Part shown: positions 9,154-18,592 of the stretch, in pieces
How the letters are laid out: every line of letters starts with the position of its first letter
How positions within the stretch are numbered: position 1 is the stretch's first letter
Source of the DNA: Nocardia anaemiae NBRC 100462
GTDB lineage: Bacteria; Actinomycetota; Actinomycetes; Mycobacteriales; Mycobacteriaceae
Direction of reading: 5' to 3'
NCBI RefSeq assembly: GCF_001612725.1
Contig: NZ_BDAZ01000004.1
Span: 124,001-188,000, forward strand
DNA length: 64,000 bases
Made by a program: the position numbers and the translations under genes
Notes under the pieces: generated by a model
The model's database searches: none
Seen by the model: the letters and a program-made list of their open reading frames with translations, nothing else
What the model was told of the DNA's origin: nothing

Positions 9154-10575
9154 ATGACCAGCCCAACCCGGTGGCGACGCCGCCTGCCCGACTCCGCGAC
9201 GAGCCAGGCCGGGTCGCCGACGCTGAAGCGCAGTCTGGGTCGCATCGATCTCACGGCCATGGGTGTCGGCACGATCGTGGGCGCGGGCATCTTCGTCATC
9301 ACTGGTGTCGCCGCCGCCGAGAAGGCGGGGCCGTCGATCGTGCTGTCGTTCCTGCTGGCCGGAACCGTCTGCGTCCTGGTCGCGCTCTGCTACAGCGAAC
9401 TCGCGGCCATGGTGCCGGTCTCCGGCAGCGCCTACACCTACACCTACGCCACCCTCGGCGAGGGTCCGGCTTTCCTGGTCGGTTGGAATCTGCTGCTCGA
9501 ATTCGTCATCGCGGGCGCGGCCGTGGCGATCGGCTGGTCGGGCAGCGTCGTATCGGCGCTGGACTCCATGTTCGGCATCACCCTGCCCACCGCGATCACT
9601 GCGGGGCCGTCCGAGGGGGGCATCGTCAACCTGCCTGCCGTGCTCATCATCGGTGTCATCGTCGCGGTGTTGGTCGGCGAGGTCACGCTGACGGCCTGGA
9701 TCACCAAGGCCCTGGTCGCCGTGACGATCAGCGTGCTGGTCTTGGTCGTCGCGATCGGTGCACCGCATGTCGATATCGGCAATTGGACCCCGTTCGCGCC
9801 GTTCGGATTCGGCGGCATCATCGGCGGGGCCGCGATCGCCTTCTTCGCGTTCCTCGGATTCGACGTGGTCGCGGCATCCGCCGAGGAGGCACGAAACCCG
9901 CGCCGCGATATCCCGTTCGCGATCATCGGCACGGTCCTGATCGCCACCCTGCTCTACGCACTGGTCAGCGCCGTACTCACCGGCATCGCACCGTTCGCCA
10001 CCCTGAACAACGCATCACCGATCGCGACCGCCTTCGGGAATATGCACATCGGCTGGATCGGCAATGTCATCGTGATCGCCTCGATCATCGCGCTCACCAA
10101 GGGCCTATTGCTGATCGTCTACGCACAGGTGCGGCTGATGTTCGCGATGTGCCGCGACCGCCTGCTGCCGCGCGGCCTGGCCGAAACCGGTAAGAGGGCC
10201 ACTCCGGTCCGGCTGACACTGCTGCTCGGCGTCGTGTGCGCGACGATCGCCGGTCTGCTGCCCATCGATATCGTCGTGGAATTGGTGAATATCGGCGCGC
10301 TGTCGGCATTCGCGGTTGTTTGTGTCGGAGTGTTCGTGCTGCGCAAGCTGGAACCGAATCGGGAACGGCCGTTCCGCACCCCGTTGGTGCCGCTGGTGCC
10401 GATGCTCGCGCTGATCGGCTGCGTACTGCTGGCAACCACGTTGGACGCGCTCACCTGGGTGCGCTTCGCGGTCTGGGTACTCGTCGGCATTGCGGTCTAC
10501 CTGGGCTACGGCCGTAAACGTTCGACCCTCGCCGGCCCGACCATAACTGACTCAACGGTTTCTGCCGACCAGTAA
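9154..10575 (+). CDS. Amino acid permease, APC superfamily (CAT-like)
   Basis: A 473-residue integral membrane transporter with about 12 hydrophobic segments. The first reads MGVGTIVGAGIFVITGVAA, the APC signature of TM1 with the GAGIF substrate-contact turn. The next, CVLVALCYSELAAMVPVSG, gives the conserved YSELA and P-x-SGSAYTY motifs. This pattern fits the cationic amino acid transporter branch (YfnA/CAT-like), which takes up amino acids with protons. A ribosome site AGGGAG lies 7 nt before the ATG at 9154, so I prefer it over an upstream GTG at 9142. The C-terminus ends in a short polar tail. The substrate is not determined. Confidence 0.9.
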   Translation: MTSPTRWRRRLPDSATSQAGSPTLKRSLGRIDLTAMGVGTIVGAGIFVITGVAAAEKAGPSIVLSFLLAGTVCVLVALCYSELAAMVPVSGSAYTYTYATLGEGPAFLVGWNLLLEFVIAGAAVAIGWSGSVVSALDSMFGITLPTAITAGPSEGGIVNLPAVLIIGVIVAVLVGEVTLTAWITKALVAVTISVLVLVVAIGAPHVDIGNWTPFAPFGFGGIIGGAAIAFFAFLGFDVVAASAEEARNPRRDIPFAIIGTVLIATLLYALVSAVLTGIAPFATLNNASPIATAFGNMHIGWIGNVIVIASIIALTKGLLLIVYAQVRLMFAMCRDRLLPRGLAETGKRATPVRLTLLLGVVCATIAGLLPIDIVVELVNIGALSAFAVVCVGVFVLRKLEPNRERPFRTPLVPLVPMLALIGCVLLATTLDALTWVRFAVWVLVGIAVYLGYGRKRSTLAGPTITDSTVSADQ

Positions 10576-10714
10576 CCGGCGCGAAATTCGCCATTGGGAT
10601 TTTGCACGAATGCATTCCGAGTCATTGCGTCGTCGAGGCGAATTCGGCACGCTCTCTGGGTAAGAGCCACGGCGCACACCCTCGCGGCCGGGCCGGAGAG
10701 GACGACGACCCGAT

Positions 10715-11128
10715 ATGTCCGATGACGAGAAGCAGATCCGGATTCTGATCGAGCGGTGGGCGGCGGCGGTGCATACCGGCGATCTGGCCGGTGTGCTCAC
10801 CGATCACGCCGACGATATCGTGATGTTCGATGTGCCGCCGCCGAATGAAGGTGTGCGCGGCATCGACGCCTACCGGGACACCTGGCCCGGCTTCTTCGAA
10901 TGGCAGGCATCGGGTGCCACATTCGACATCGTCTCGCTGGAGGTGGAGGCGGGCGCAGACGTGGCATTCGCGCACGCACTGCTGCTGTGCGGCACCGCGG
11001 AGGATTTCGCCCGTGACCCGGCCAAGCGCCTGCGCATCACCTTCGGCCTGCGCAAACAGGACGGACGGTGGGTTGTGGCGCACGAACACCACTCCTTCCC
11101 CGACGACAGCCCGACACCCGAGGTCTGA
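10715..11128 (+). CDS. SnoaL-like / DUF4440 small protein
   Basis: A 137-residue protein with the NTF2-like cone fold expected of the SgcJ/EcaC and DUF4440 families: an N-terminal helix (IRILIERWAAAVHTGDLAG), the segment VLTDHADDIVMFDVPPP, and a terminal beta strand RWVVAHEHHSFP. Proteins of this type include isomerases and many of unknown role, and no catalytic assignment can be made. A purine-rich site (GGAGAGG) lies upstream of the ATG. The next gene starts 110 bp downstream on the same strand, so joint transcription is possible but not clear. Confidence 0.75.
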   Translation: MSDDEKQIRILIERWAAAVHTGDLAGVLTDHADDIVMFDVPPPNEGVRGIDAYRDTWPGFFEWQASGATFDIVSLEVEAGADVAFAHALLLCGTAEDFARDPAKRLRITFGLRKQDGRWVVAHEHHSFPDDSPTPEV

Positions 11129-11237
11129 GCTCATCCCGGTTCGCTACGGTGGCATCGAGCGCAACGATGCATCGACCACCGGTGGCGTGGTGGCACCGTT
11201 GCCGCGAATACGGCATCGAGTGCACCGGGAGTTCCAC

Positions 11238-12278
11238 GTGAATCAGCCTGATAGCGAACACTTTTCGAACCATGCGGGAACCCGCCCCGCGGCCTGGTAC
11301 GAGGACTGGACGGAGGTGCCCGATTCGCCGTGGCGGGATCGGCCCGAGCCCGGCGGCGAACGCGACTACCGCACGCTCACCTACGAGCGCGATGGGCGCA
11401 TCGCGCGCATCACCTTCAACCGCCCGGAGAAGGGCAACACGATCACCCCGGACACACCGATCGATCTCGCGCACGCCGTCGAGCGGGCCGATCTGGATCC
11501 GCGGGTGCACGTCATTCTGGTATCCGGACGTGGCAAGGGGTTCTGCGGCGGCTACGACCTGGATATGTTCGCCGAACAGGGCAGCCACGGCGTCGACGGC
11601 TCGATCGATACCACCGGCACCGTGGCCGATCCGGTGGTGCAGGCGGTCAACCACAATCCATGGGGCACTTGGGATCCGATGATCGACTACGCCATGATGA
11701 GCCGGTTCAACCGCGGTTTCGCCAGTCTGATGAACGCCGATAAGCCGACCGTCGCGAAACTGCACGGCTTCGCGATCGCGGGCGGCACCGATATCGCGCT
11801 CTACTCCGACCAGATCATCTGCGCCGACGACACCAAAATCGGCTACCCGCCCACCCGGGTATGGGGCATTCCGGCGGCGGGCATGTGGGCGCATCGCCTC
11901 GGTGATCAGCGCGCCAAGCGGCTGCTGTTCACCGGTGACTGCATCAGCGGAAAACAGGCCGAGGAATGGGGCCTCGCGGTCGAATCGTGTCCGGCCGACG
12001 AACTCGACGAGCGCACCGAGGCATTGGTGGCGCGCATCGCGCGCATGCCGATCAACCAGCTGATGATGGCCAAACTGGCGCTCAATTCGGCGCTGCATTC
12101 GCAGGGCGTGACGAATTCGGCGATGATCAGCACGGTATTCGACGGTATTTCCCGGCACACGCGTGAGGGCTATGCCTTCCAACTGCGTTCGGCCACTGTC
12201 GGTTTCCGTGAGGCCGTGCGCGAACGTGACGAACCATACGGCGACTACAAGCGCACCCAATTCCGCGCCGAGGAATAG
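11238..12278 (+). CDS. Enoyl-CoA hydratase/isomerase (crotonase) family protein
   Basis: A 346-residue crotonase-fold protein that should act on acyl-CoA thioesters. Seen: ITFNRPEKGNTI near residue 60; the first oxyanion-hole loop GRGKGFCGGYDLDMF; a long insert (about 105-145) rich in aspartate and tryptophan; and the second oxyanion loop HGFAIAGGTDIALYSD. The usual catalytic glutamates are not at the classical hydratase positions (VWGIPAAGMWAHR), so it may be an isomerase or hydrolase type. The GTG at 11238 is chosen because GGGAG lies 6 nt upstream. It is longer than the usual 260 residues owing to an N-terminal extension and the insert. It converges with the PaaK-like ligase gene, 5 bp away. 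Confidence 0.85.
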   Translation: MNQPDSEHFSNHAGTRPAAWYEDWTEVPDSPWRDRPEPGGERDYRTLTYERDGRIARITFNRPEKGNTITPDTPIDLAHAVERADLDPRVHVILVSGRGKGFCGGYDLDMFAEQGSHGVDGSIDTTGTVADPVVQAVNHNPWGTWDPMIDYAMMSRFNRGFASLMNADKPTVAKLHGFAIAGGTDIALYSDQIICADDTKIGYPPTRVWGIPAAGMWAHRLGDQRAKRLLFTGDCISGKQAEEWGLAVESCPADELDERTEALVARIARMPINQLMMAKLALNSALHSQGVTNSAMISTVFDGISRHTREGYAFQLRSATVGFREAVRERDEPYGDYKRTQFRAEE

Positions 12279-12283
12279 CGCGC

Positions 12284-13672
12284 TCAGCGGGTGTAGCGGT
12301 GCTTCACGCCGATCGGGAAGTAGTCCGGATCGCCGGTGGGCCGTAGTTCGACATGCGGAAGGTGACGTTCGGGCGGAACGTAATGCGCGTATTCGCTATT
12401 GCGGCGCAGCAATTCTTCGCGAATCGATTCGGCGACGCGCCGGGTGCGTTCGGGGGTATTCGGTTCGTCGGGGGCCAGTTCCACTGTGACGCGCAATGTC
12501 CGGTCGTGATCGGCATTCTCCCATACCTCCAGCACGAACTTCCCGGTCACCCACTCGCTGACACCCGGCTGTTCCAGCCCGATCGTCACCGTCTCCGGAA
12601 AGACATTCGCCCCGAAAATCGATACCGCGTGCAGTGACCGCCCGAAGACATAGACAAACGGCAGTTCGGGCCGGATTTCGGTACCGAGATCGAGGCCGCG
12701 GGCGGCACAGAACGCGAGCATTTCCGCATGCGAGACCACACCACCGTCATCGGCGATGTGATAACGGATCAGCGGAACCCCCGAGTCGGCGGTGAATGCC
12801 AGTGTGCCGTCGATGGATTCGAAATACCGATCCGCTGGATCGTATTGCAGCAGCGTGGGCAGCCGCCGACTCCCGAACAGTTCTTCCCCGGCGGGATGTT
12901 CGCCGAGAAACCGGCGGATCCGCACACTCAACGGCGTCTCGTTCCCGAGCACTCCCCCATCCGCGGTCCCGTACAGCGCGGCCACATCCCGCACCGGATC
13001 CAGCCCGGCCCGCTGTGCCATCAGATCGCGCCACTGCTCACTGATCACCTCACCGGCCAGTACGAGTTTCACCGCGTAGCGCGACCACTCGACGCCCGCG
13101 CGCAGGCCGGTGTCGATGACGTCCTTGAGAAACGGCGGATATCCCAGCAGCACAACCTGTTCGACGTGCGAACCCAGTTCCGGGATCACCCGCAAGATCT
13201 CCGATTTGTTATTGCCCGGCGCGACGATCGTCAGCGGCAGCCGCGCCGCCAATGTCCGCAGGCAGGACAGCGTGTACAGCCCGCCGACCCAGGTTCCCAG
13301 CGGAAAGCACACCACCGCGAGGGTGCGCGTGGTCGAGGCGGAGAAGCCGTCGACGAGCACCTGCGCGAACCGGCGCGTCGAGGCCGCCTCGTCCGCGGCG
13401 GTGCGCGGCCAAAAGGTCGGCGTCCCAGTCGATCCCGATGACACCGCGATCAGATCGCAGCTGGCGAGATCCCCGCCGCGGCAGCGTTCGGGCAGCGGAT
13501 AGCGGTGGTGGTAATTGGCCTTGGTCGTCAACGGCAACTGCTGGAAGGCCGTGGCATCGGTGATCTTCTCCGGATCGATGCCGTGTGCGTCCAGGAATGC
13601 CCGATACGCGGGCACGGTGGCCACGGTCCGTGCCACCGCGTCGAGTATGTGCTGATTCGGATCGACTGACAT
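12284..13672 (-). CDS. PaaK-like phenylacetate-CoA ligase family adenylate-forming enzyme
   Basis: A 462-residue member of the PaaK branch of adenylate-forming enzymes, which activate a carboxylate with ATP and usually pass it to CoA. The ATP loop is SSGSTGTPTFW near residues 78-88. Conserved downstream segments are YGTADGGVLGNETP and LIRYHIADDGGV, and the C-terminal domain ends with the short lid typical of PaaK. The start ATG at 13672 (MSVDPNQHILDAVART) has AAAGG 8 nt upstream. The substrate is unknown. The neighbouring enoyl-CoA hydratase-like gene suggests an aryl- or acyl-CoA pathway (inference). Confidence 0.82.
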   Translation of the reverse strand: MSVDPNQHILDAVARTVATVPAYRAFLDAHGIDPEKITDATAFQQLPLTTKANYHHRYPLPERCRGGDLASCDLIAVSSGSTGTPTFWPRTAADEAASTRRFAQVLVDGFSASTTRTLAVVCFPLGTWVGGLYTLSCLRTLAARLPLTIVAPGNNKSEILRVIPELGSHVEQVVLLGYPPFLKDVIDTGLRAGVEWSRYAVKLVLAGEVISEQWRDLMAQRAGLDPVRDVAALYGTADGGVLGNETPLSVRIRRFLGEHPAGEELFGSRRLPTLLQYDPADRYFESIDGTLAFTADSGVPLIRYHIADDGGVVSHAEMLAFCAARGLDLGTEIRPELPFVYVFGRSLHAVSIFGANVFPETVTIGLEQPGVSEWVTGKFVLEVWENADHDRTLRVTVELAPDEPNTPERTRRVAESIREELLRRNSEYAHYVPPERHLPHVELRPTGDPDYFPIGVKHRYTR

Positions 13673-13858
13673 CTGGCGACCTTTCTCCCCGTTGGCCGCT
13701 TCAACGGTACTGGTGTCGGATGCACGACAGGCGCGATCGTCTGATACTTCTTCTTCACGGCGTGGTCCCCGAAACGCGGCACCCGCTGCCACGATTGATA
13801 CCGGAAACGGTGGGATCGTGGCGCTCGATAGTCATTTCGAGAACGGGAGGACTGGGGG

Positions 13859-14983
13859 ATGTCGGATATGCGGGCGAAATTCGGGGTGCTCGGACCGGTA
13901 GAGATGACGATCGATGGGGTGGCGCAACCGCTCGGTGGCGTCAAACAGCGTGCGGTATTGGCGTATCTCGTTGTGAACGCGAACCGACCGGTTTCGACGG
14001 AGGCGCTGGCGCAGGCGGTATGGGAGGAGAATCCGCCGCCGGATATCCGGATCAGCCTGCACACCATCGTCTCGAATCTGCGAAAGCCATTGCGCGATGC
14101 CGGACTCGACGCGCGCACGATCCTTTCGCGCGCGGGCACGGGTTACCGGATCACGGTGCCCGCGGACAGCTGTGATGTCCAGCGGTTCCGTGCGCGCAAG
14201 GAATCCGGTTTGCGGGCCATGGCCGCGGGCCGATTCTCGGTGGCCGGCGAAGTGCTCGCCAGCGCGCTGGCGCAGTTTCGCGGGACCGCACTGGCGGATT
14301 TGCAGGGCCTCGGCTTCGCCGATGCCTTCGCCACCGCCCTGGACGACGAGCGGATCGGCGTCATCGAGGCCCGCGCGCAAGCCGAGATCGCGCAGGGTCG
14401 GGCCGACGGCGTCATCGCCGAGCTGGTCGAACTGGCCGATCGGTATCCGTTGCGCGAACCGCTGTGGGAGCAGCTGATCACCGCCCTGTATGTGAGCGGT
14501 CGACAGAGCGACGCACTCGAGGCGCTGCGCCGCTTGCGGACAACGCTCGTCGACGAACTCGGTATCGATCCGGTGGCATCGATTCGCGAACTCGGAGCCA
14601 AGATGCTGCGCCAGGAACCGCTCACCCCGCCCGCCGATGCCGTCGCATCCGCGCTGCGCGCCACCACCGTCGTCGACCTGATAGCGCCCGGATCCCAAGC
14701 GTACCTGCGGGATTCGAGCGGGCAGACCTTTGCGATCACCGGCCCGTTCACCCGCATCGGCCGACTGCCCGATAACGACATCGTGCTCGACGACGGCAAG
14801 GTCAGCCGCCATCACGCCGTGATCGTCAGCAATGGGGTGACGTGCGTGCTGAAGGATCTGATGTCCTCCAACGGTGTCTTCGTCGGCGGGGTTCGGGTCA
14901 TCGACGGAGCCGCGCTCACCGATGGTGTGACGATCCGTATCGGCGATACCGAATTCACCTTCGGCGTTCAGCCGCACAACTAG
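13859..14983 (+). CDS. EmbR-like transcriptional regulator (wHTH-BTAD-FHA)
   Basis: A 374-residue regulator with three parts: an OmpR-type winged helix (about 1-100, KFGVLGPVEMTIDG to SRAGTGYRITVP), a bacterial transcriptional activation domain (about 105-255), and a C-terminal FHA domain (about 275-374). The FHA phosphothreonine-binding residues are visible: FTRIGRLPDN, VSRHHAVI and SSNGVFVGG. The same order and length occur in mycobacterial EmbR (388 residues), which is bound and phosphorylated by PknH (family knowledge). Here a membrane Ser/Thr kinase gene converges on it and their stop codons overlap in one CTAG, supporting a kinase-regulator pair. GGGAGG lies upstream of the ATG. Confidence 0.9.
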   Translation: MSDMRAKFGVLGPVEMTIDGVAQPLGGVKQRAVLAYLVVNANRPVSTEALAQAVWEENPPPDIRISLHTIVSNLRKPLRDAGLDARTILSRAGTGYRITVPADSCDVQRFRARKESGLRAMAAGRFSVAGEVLASALAQFRGTALADLQGLGFADAFATALDDERIGVIEARAQAEIAQGRADGVIAELVELADRYPLREPLWEQLITALYVSGRQSDALEALRRLRTTLVDELGIDPVASIRELGAKMLRQEPLTPPADAVASALRATTVVDLIAPGSQAYLRDSSGQTFAITGPFTRIGRLPDNDIVLDDGKVSRHHAVIVSNGVTCVLKDLMSSNGVFVGGVRVIDGAALTDGVTIRIGDTEFTFGVQPHN

Positions 14984-17049
14984 CGGGCATGCTTATCGAA
15001 CCAGTTCAACAGTTCGGCTTCGGTTTTCGGCCCGGGAAGCGGGTTTTCCGGTACCAACGTGCAGAACTGGGAGATCAGGTGGGCGGTATCGTGCACGGCG
15101 ATCAGGCAGGTCCTGGTGCCGATATCCGGATCGTTGTCGAGGAAGCAGAAGAATCGGCCGACCTGCTCGTTTCCCTTCTGCCAGACTTCGTCGGAGCCCC
15201 CGCCACCGCAGCGGTGTCCGCCGAGCACCCCGACATCGGCGCGGTACAGGGCGGTGGCCGACTGACTGTCCGGAAATCCGAAGAACAGGGCGGCGGGGTA
15301 GTCGGGCGGCGTACTGCAGGCGATGGCGGCGTTCACCGTGCCGCCGGGCGGCGGCACGTGCCGACAGTTTCCCGAACCGAAGTCATTGCCGAGCCGCCCG
15401 AGGAGGGCGCGGTCCTCGGGCGTGAAATAGTCGGGGTCACGGGCGGCATCGTTGGTCAGGAACTGGCTGCCGCTGAACTTTGCCAGATAGTCGCGCTTCG
15501 CCTCATCGCTCGGTGACGACCAGATGAAGAAGGCCAGTGCCAGCTGGGCCTCATCGGTGACGACCAAGGACGGTTTCGGCGCGTCCGGTGACTCGGCGCG
15601 GTTGGCGACACACGCCTTGCGGCCGATCTCCTTGCCTTCGTAAATCACCGGCCCATCCACCCCGGCGGGGTCGCCAGGACAGTTCGTGGCCTGGAAGGTG
15701 CGGATCAGGAGGCTGTAGTAGTCGCGCAATGCGTCGAGATTGCGGAACCGCATGTATCGGACCGCGGACTCACTGGCGGCGGGGTGGTCCGGGCAGAAGA
15801 TGACCGCGACGGTCGTCGATGTATCGGGCTGCTCGTGCTGGCAGGTGGATCGTTTGCGGCCGGTCTGGGCGACGATCTTCAGCAAATCGATATCCGCGTC
15901 GCGCAACGCGGTGCCATCGGCGACCGCGGTGCCTTTGCGATCGGCGAGCAAGGTCCAGGCTCCGAATCCGGCCCCAGCAGCGATTACGGCGGCGAGCGCC
16001 AGGACGAGCGCCGTCAGCATCCGGCCTCGGCGGCGCGGTTGCCGCGCATCGGGCTGCTCGTCATCGGATCGCTCGGTATCGGGTTTCGAAGCAAGGGACG
16101 ACAGGTCGTCACGAGTCGCGGTATCGAGTGAACCGATTTGTCCTGCTTCATCTTTCGAGGTTCGCTCGTCGGTCGCGGACACCGCCGTGTGTCCCTCGGT
16201 GACCGCACCCGCGCTCGTCAGCGCCGCCTCCGCCGCATGCGCGAGATCCCCTGCCGCTCTATAACGTTCGCGCACGTCCTTGGCCATACCGCGCTCGATG
16301 ACGGTATCGAGCGCGGACGTCACATTCGGCCGGGTCGTACTCGGTCGCGGCACCGGCTCGAACAGATGCGCGCTGATGATCTCCGCGTCGGTGCTGCCCC
16401 GATACGGCCGTGCGCCGGTGAGGCATTCGTAGAGCACGCATGCCAGCGAGTAGACATCGACGGCGGGCGTGGTGTGCTCGGCCCGGAACCGCTCCGGGGC
16501 CATATAGCTGAACGATCCGATCACCGCACCGTGGGTGGTCAGGGCGTGATCGGCCTCCGAATGCGCGATACCGAAGTCGACCAGGTAGGCGAAACCGTCC
16601 GGCGTGAGCAGAATATTGTCCGGCTTGACGTCACGATGGACCAGACCTTCGGCATGTGCGGCATCCAACGCCGACGCGATCTGCCGGATCACCGCCACCG
16701 CCTGCGGCGCTGGCATCGGTCCCTTGCTCCGCAATACCGACGGCAGGCTGGCACCGTCCACCAGTCGCATATCGATGTAGAGGCGGCCATCGACCTCGCC
16801 GTAATCGTGAATCGGGATGACATGCGGTTCGCGCAGTCGCGCGGCCGCATCGGCCTCGCGCTGGAACCGCTCGCGGTACCCCTCGTCCTGCGCGAGCCCT
16901 TCCAGGAGCACCTTGATCGCCACACTGCGGCGCTTGCGCAGGTCGTAGGCCTCGTAGACCTCGCCCATGCCGCCGCGCCCGATCAGCCGATCCAACCGGT
17001 AGTGCCCGAATATCGAGCCCACGGTCAGTGGCTGGCGCTGGCTCGTCAT
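14980..17049 (-). CDS. Membrane Ser/Thr protein kinase (PknH-like partner of EmbR-like regulator)
   Basis: A 689-residue eukaryotic-like kinase. Cytoplasmic kinase domain (about 10-285): glycine loop IGRGGMGEVYEAYD, Lys46 in VAIKVL, HRDVKPDN (138-145), DFG (158-160) and the activation-loop to APE segment GSFSYMAPERF. An Asp/Ser-rich juxtamembrane linker leads to one transmembrane helix (about 344-368). The outer C-terminal domain of about 320 residues has ten or so cysteines (for example TCQHEQ, NCPGD, HRCGGGG, QFCTLV), suggesting disulfides in a ligand-sensing domain that I do not recognise. The start at 17049 is chosen for its GGAGG site 6 nt upstream; a further in-frame extension exists. 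It converges with the EmbR-like gene. Confidence 0.9.
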   Translation of the reverse strand: MTSQRQPLTVGSIFGHYRLDRLIGRGGMGEVYEAYDLRKRRSVAIKVLLEGLAQDEGYRERFQREADAAARLREPHVIPIHDYGEVDGRLYIDMRLVDGASLPSVLRSKGPMPAPQAVAVIRQIASALDAAHAEGLVHRDVKPDNILLTPDGFAYLVDFGIAHSEADHALTTHGAVIGSFSYMAPERFRAEHTTPAVDVYSLACVLYECLTGARPYRGSTDAEIISAHLFEPVPRPSTTRPNVTSALDTVIERGMAKDVRERYRAAGDLAHAAEAALTSAGAVTEGHTAVSATDERTSKDEAGQIGSLDTATRDDLSSLASKPDTERSDDEQPDARQPRRRGRMLTALVLALAAVIAAGAGFGAWTLLADRKGTAVADGTALRDADIDLLKIVAQTGRKRSTCQHEQPDTSTTVAVIFCPDHPAASESAVRYMRFRNLDALRDYYSLLIRTFQATNCPGDPAGVDGPVIYEGKEIGRKACVANRAESPDAPKPSLVVTDEAQLALAFFIWSSPSDEAKRDYLAKFSGSQFLTNDAARDPDYFTPEDRALLGRLGNDFGSGNCRHVPPPGGTVNAAIACSTPPDYPAALFFGFPDSQSATALYRADVGVLGGHRCGGGGSDEVWQKGNEQVGRFFCFLDNDPDIGTRTCLIAVHDTAHLISQFCTLVPENPLPGPKTEAELLNWFDKHAR

Positions 17050-17227
17050 CTCGTCCTCCGCGATGCAGACCGTAGCCGTTCGCTCGTCGGTCAACTGTAA
17101 GGTCGGCGGCCGGTCTTTCGCGGGCGCCTGCGGAAATGTTCCCCCTGATTGATCTTCGCCGGGCCCCGTTTGGTTAACCGCCGGTGCTCTCGCGCGGTCG
17201 ATCGGGCGTCGACGATAGAGTCATGGG

Positions 17228-17827
17228 ATGACCTGGACCGTGGGATTCGACCTCGATATGACGCTGATCGACTCCCGGCCGGGTGTGCGCAAGGCGATCG
17301 AGCAGTTGGTCACGGAATTCGACCTGCCATTGCGCGGAGCCGAATTGGCCGACCGACTGGGCCCGCCGCTGGCGATGCTGCTAGCCGAGGCCGGTGCGCC
17401 CGAGGAACTCATCCCGGCACTCGTGACGCGCTACCGCGAGATCTATCCGTCGATCGTGCCCTACATTCCAGCCATGCCCGGGGCCGATGCCGCATTGGCA
17501 GCCGTCCGGGCACACGGCGGACGGGTGCTCATCGTGACCGGGAAGCACGAACCGCTGGCCCGGCTGCACGTCGCCGAACTCGGGTGGCGCATCGATGAGG
17601 TGGTCGGTGATCTGTGGTCCGACGGCAAGGCGGCGGCGTTGCGCGAGCACGGCGCGGACCTGTTCGTCGGCGATCACGAGGGCGATATGCGCGGGGCGCG
17701 AGCGGCGGATGTGTACGCGCTCGGGGTCACCACCGGCCCCTGCGATGCCGACCAATTGCGCACGGCGGGAGCGGATTTCGTCCTCGATGAGCTGACCGAA
17801 TTCCCGGACTGGCTGGCCGCGCGCTAG
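17228..17827 (+). CDS. HAD-superfamily hydrolase
   Basis: A 199-residue haloacid-dehalogenase-type phosphatase. Motif I is DLDMTLID with nucleophile Asp8 and Asp10. Motif II is VLIVTGKHEP, and the late acidic motif is VGDHEGDMRGA. The cap between residues 20 and 85 is small and helical, as in the phosphoglycolate phosphatase-like subgroup, but the substrate is not predictable. The residue after the second Asp is Met (DxDMT), a common variation. It converges with a TetR gene; the two stop codons share one CTAG at 17824-17827. Confidence 0.8.
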   Translation: MTWTVGFDLDMTLIDSRPGVRKAIEQLVTEFDLPLRGAELADRLGPPLAMLLAEAGAPEELIPALVTRYREIYPSIVPYIPAMPGADAALAAVRAHGGRVLIVTGKHEPLARLHVAELGWRIDEVVGDLWSDGKAAALREHGADLFVGDHEGDMRGARAADVYALGVTTGPCDADQLRTAGADFVLDELTEFPDWLAAR

Positions 17828-18465
17828 CCCGCCGCACTCTCCAGCGCCTCGAACCGCAACGACAAGCCGTCCAGCAACGCACTCAACCCGGTTTCGAAGG
17901 CGGCGTCATCGATATCGCGCTGCCGTCCCGACAACAGATGCGCCTCGTCCAGATGCGGATAATTTCCGCGATAGACCGCCGCGTCCTCCGGGAATCCACC
18001 CGCGAACGAGCCTAGCGTCGACCCGGTGACGAAGAACCGCATCAGCGCACCCACCTGGGTGGCCTCCCGTCGCGGCCAACCCGCCGCGACCAGACCCCCG
18101 AAAACCGCATCGGCCTGCCGCAAGGCATTCGGTCGTCGCCCCATGCCCTGATTCAGGGCGGGCACCACCTTCGGATGCGCCGCCAGAGCGGCCCGATACG
18201 ACCTGGCCCAATCACGCAGGGCCACCCGCCAATCCGAGATATCGGTGAACATGGACAGATCGATCTGGCCGAGCACGGCATCGACCATCGCGTCCAGCAG
18301 ATCGTCCTTGGTTGCCACGTGATTGTAGAGCGATGGGCCCTGCACACCGAGTTCGGTGGCGAGGCGGCGGATCGAAACCGCCTCCAGCCCTTCGGCATCC
18401 ACCAGATCCAGCGCGGCCGACACGATGCGGTCGCGACTGAGCAAGGGGCGGCGGGGTCTTCCCAC
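17824..18465 (-). CDS. TetR family regulator with TetR_C-type effector domain
   Basis: A 213-residue repressor-type regulator. The DNA-binding domain reads RIVSAALDLVDAEGLEAVSI then RRLATELGVQGPSLYNHVAT, the YNHV ending of TetR(D)-like members. The C-terminal part (about 70-210) resembles the TetR_C domain. The start is set at the GTG at 18465 because CAGGAGG lies 5 nt before it; an in-frame TTG at 18486 lies upstream of that site. It is divergent from the acyl-CoA dehydrogenase gene, whose promoter region carries a pair of 17-bp direct repeats, so it is the likely regulator of that fatty-acid unit. Confidence 0.87.
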   Translation of the reverse strand: MGRPRRPLLSRDRIVSAALDLVDAEGLEAVSIRRLATELGVQGPSLYNHVATKDDLLDAMVDAVLGQIDLSMFTDISDWRVALRDWARSYRAALAAHPKVVPALNQGMGRRPNALRQADAVFGGLVAAGWPRREATQVGALMRFFVTGSTLGSFAGGFPEDAAVYRGNYPHLDEAHLLSGRQRDIDDAAFETGLSALLDGLSLRFEALESAAG

Positions 18466-18520
18466 GAAAACCTCCTGGTCGATCAATCCAGTGTCGCACG
18501 GGCGATACCCACAACATCAA

Positions 18521-18576
18521 ACTTGCGTCGTTAGTTTATCGATGGTTAGCATACAAGAAACTTCCGCTGTTAGTTT
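18521..18576. promoter_or_regulatory. Pair of 17-bp direct repeats between TetR and acyl-CoA dehydrogenase
   Basis: ACTTGCGTCGTTAGTTT at 18521-18537 and ACTTCCGCTGTTAGTTT at 18560-18576 match at 14 of 17 positions, with starts 39 bp apart. They sit in the AT-rich divergent promoter region, the second 16 bp before the dehydrogenase start. This looks like a two-site operator, though TetR proteins usually prefer inverted repeats. Confidence 0.55.
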
Positions 18577-18592
18577 TTGCCTCGGAGTCGTG

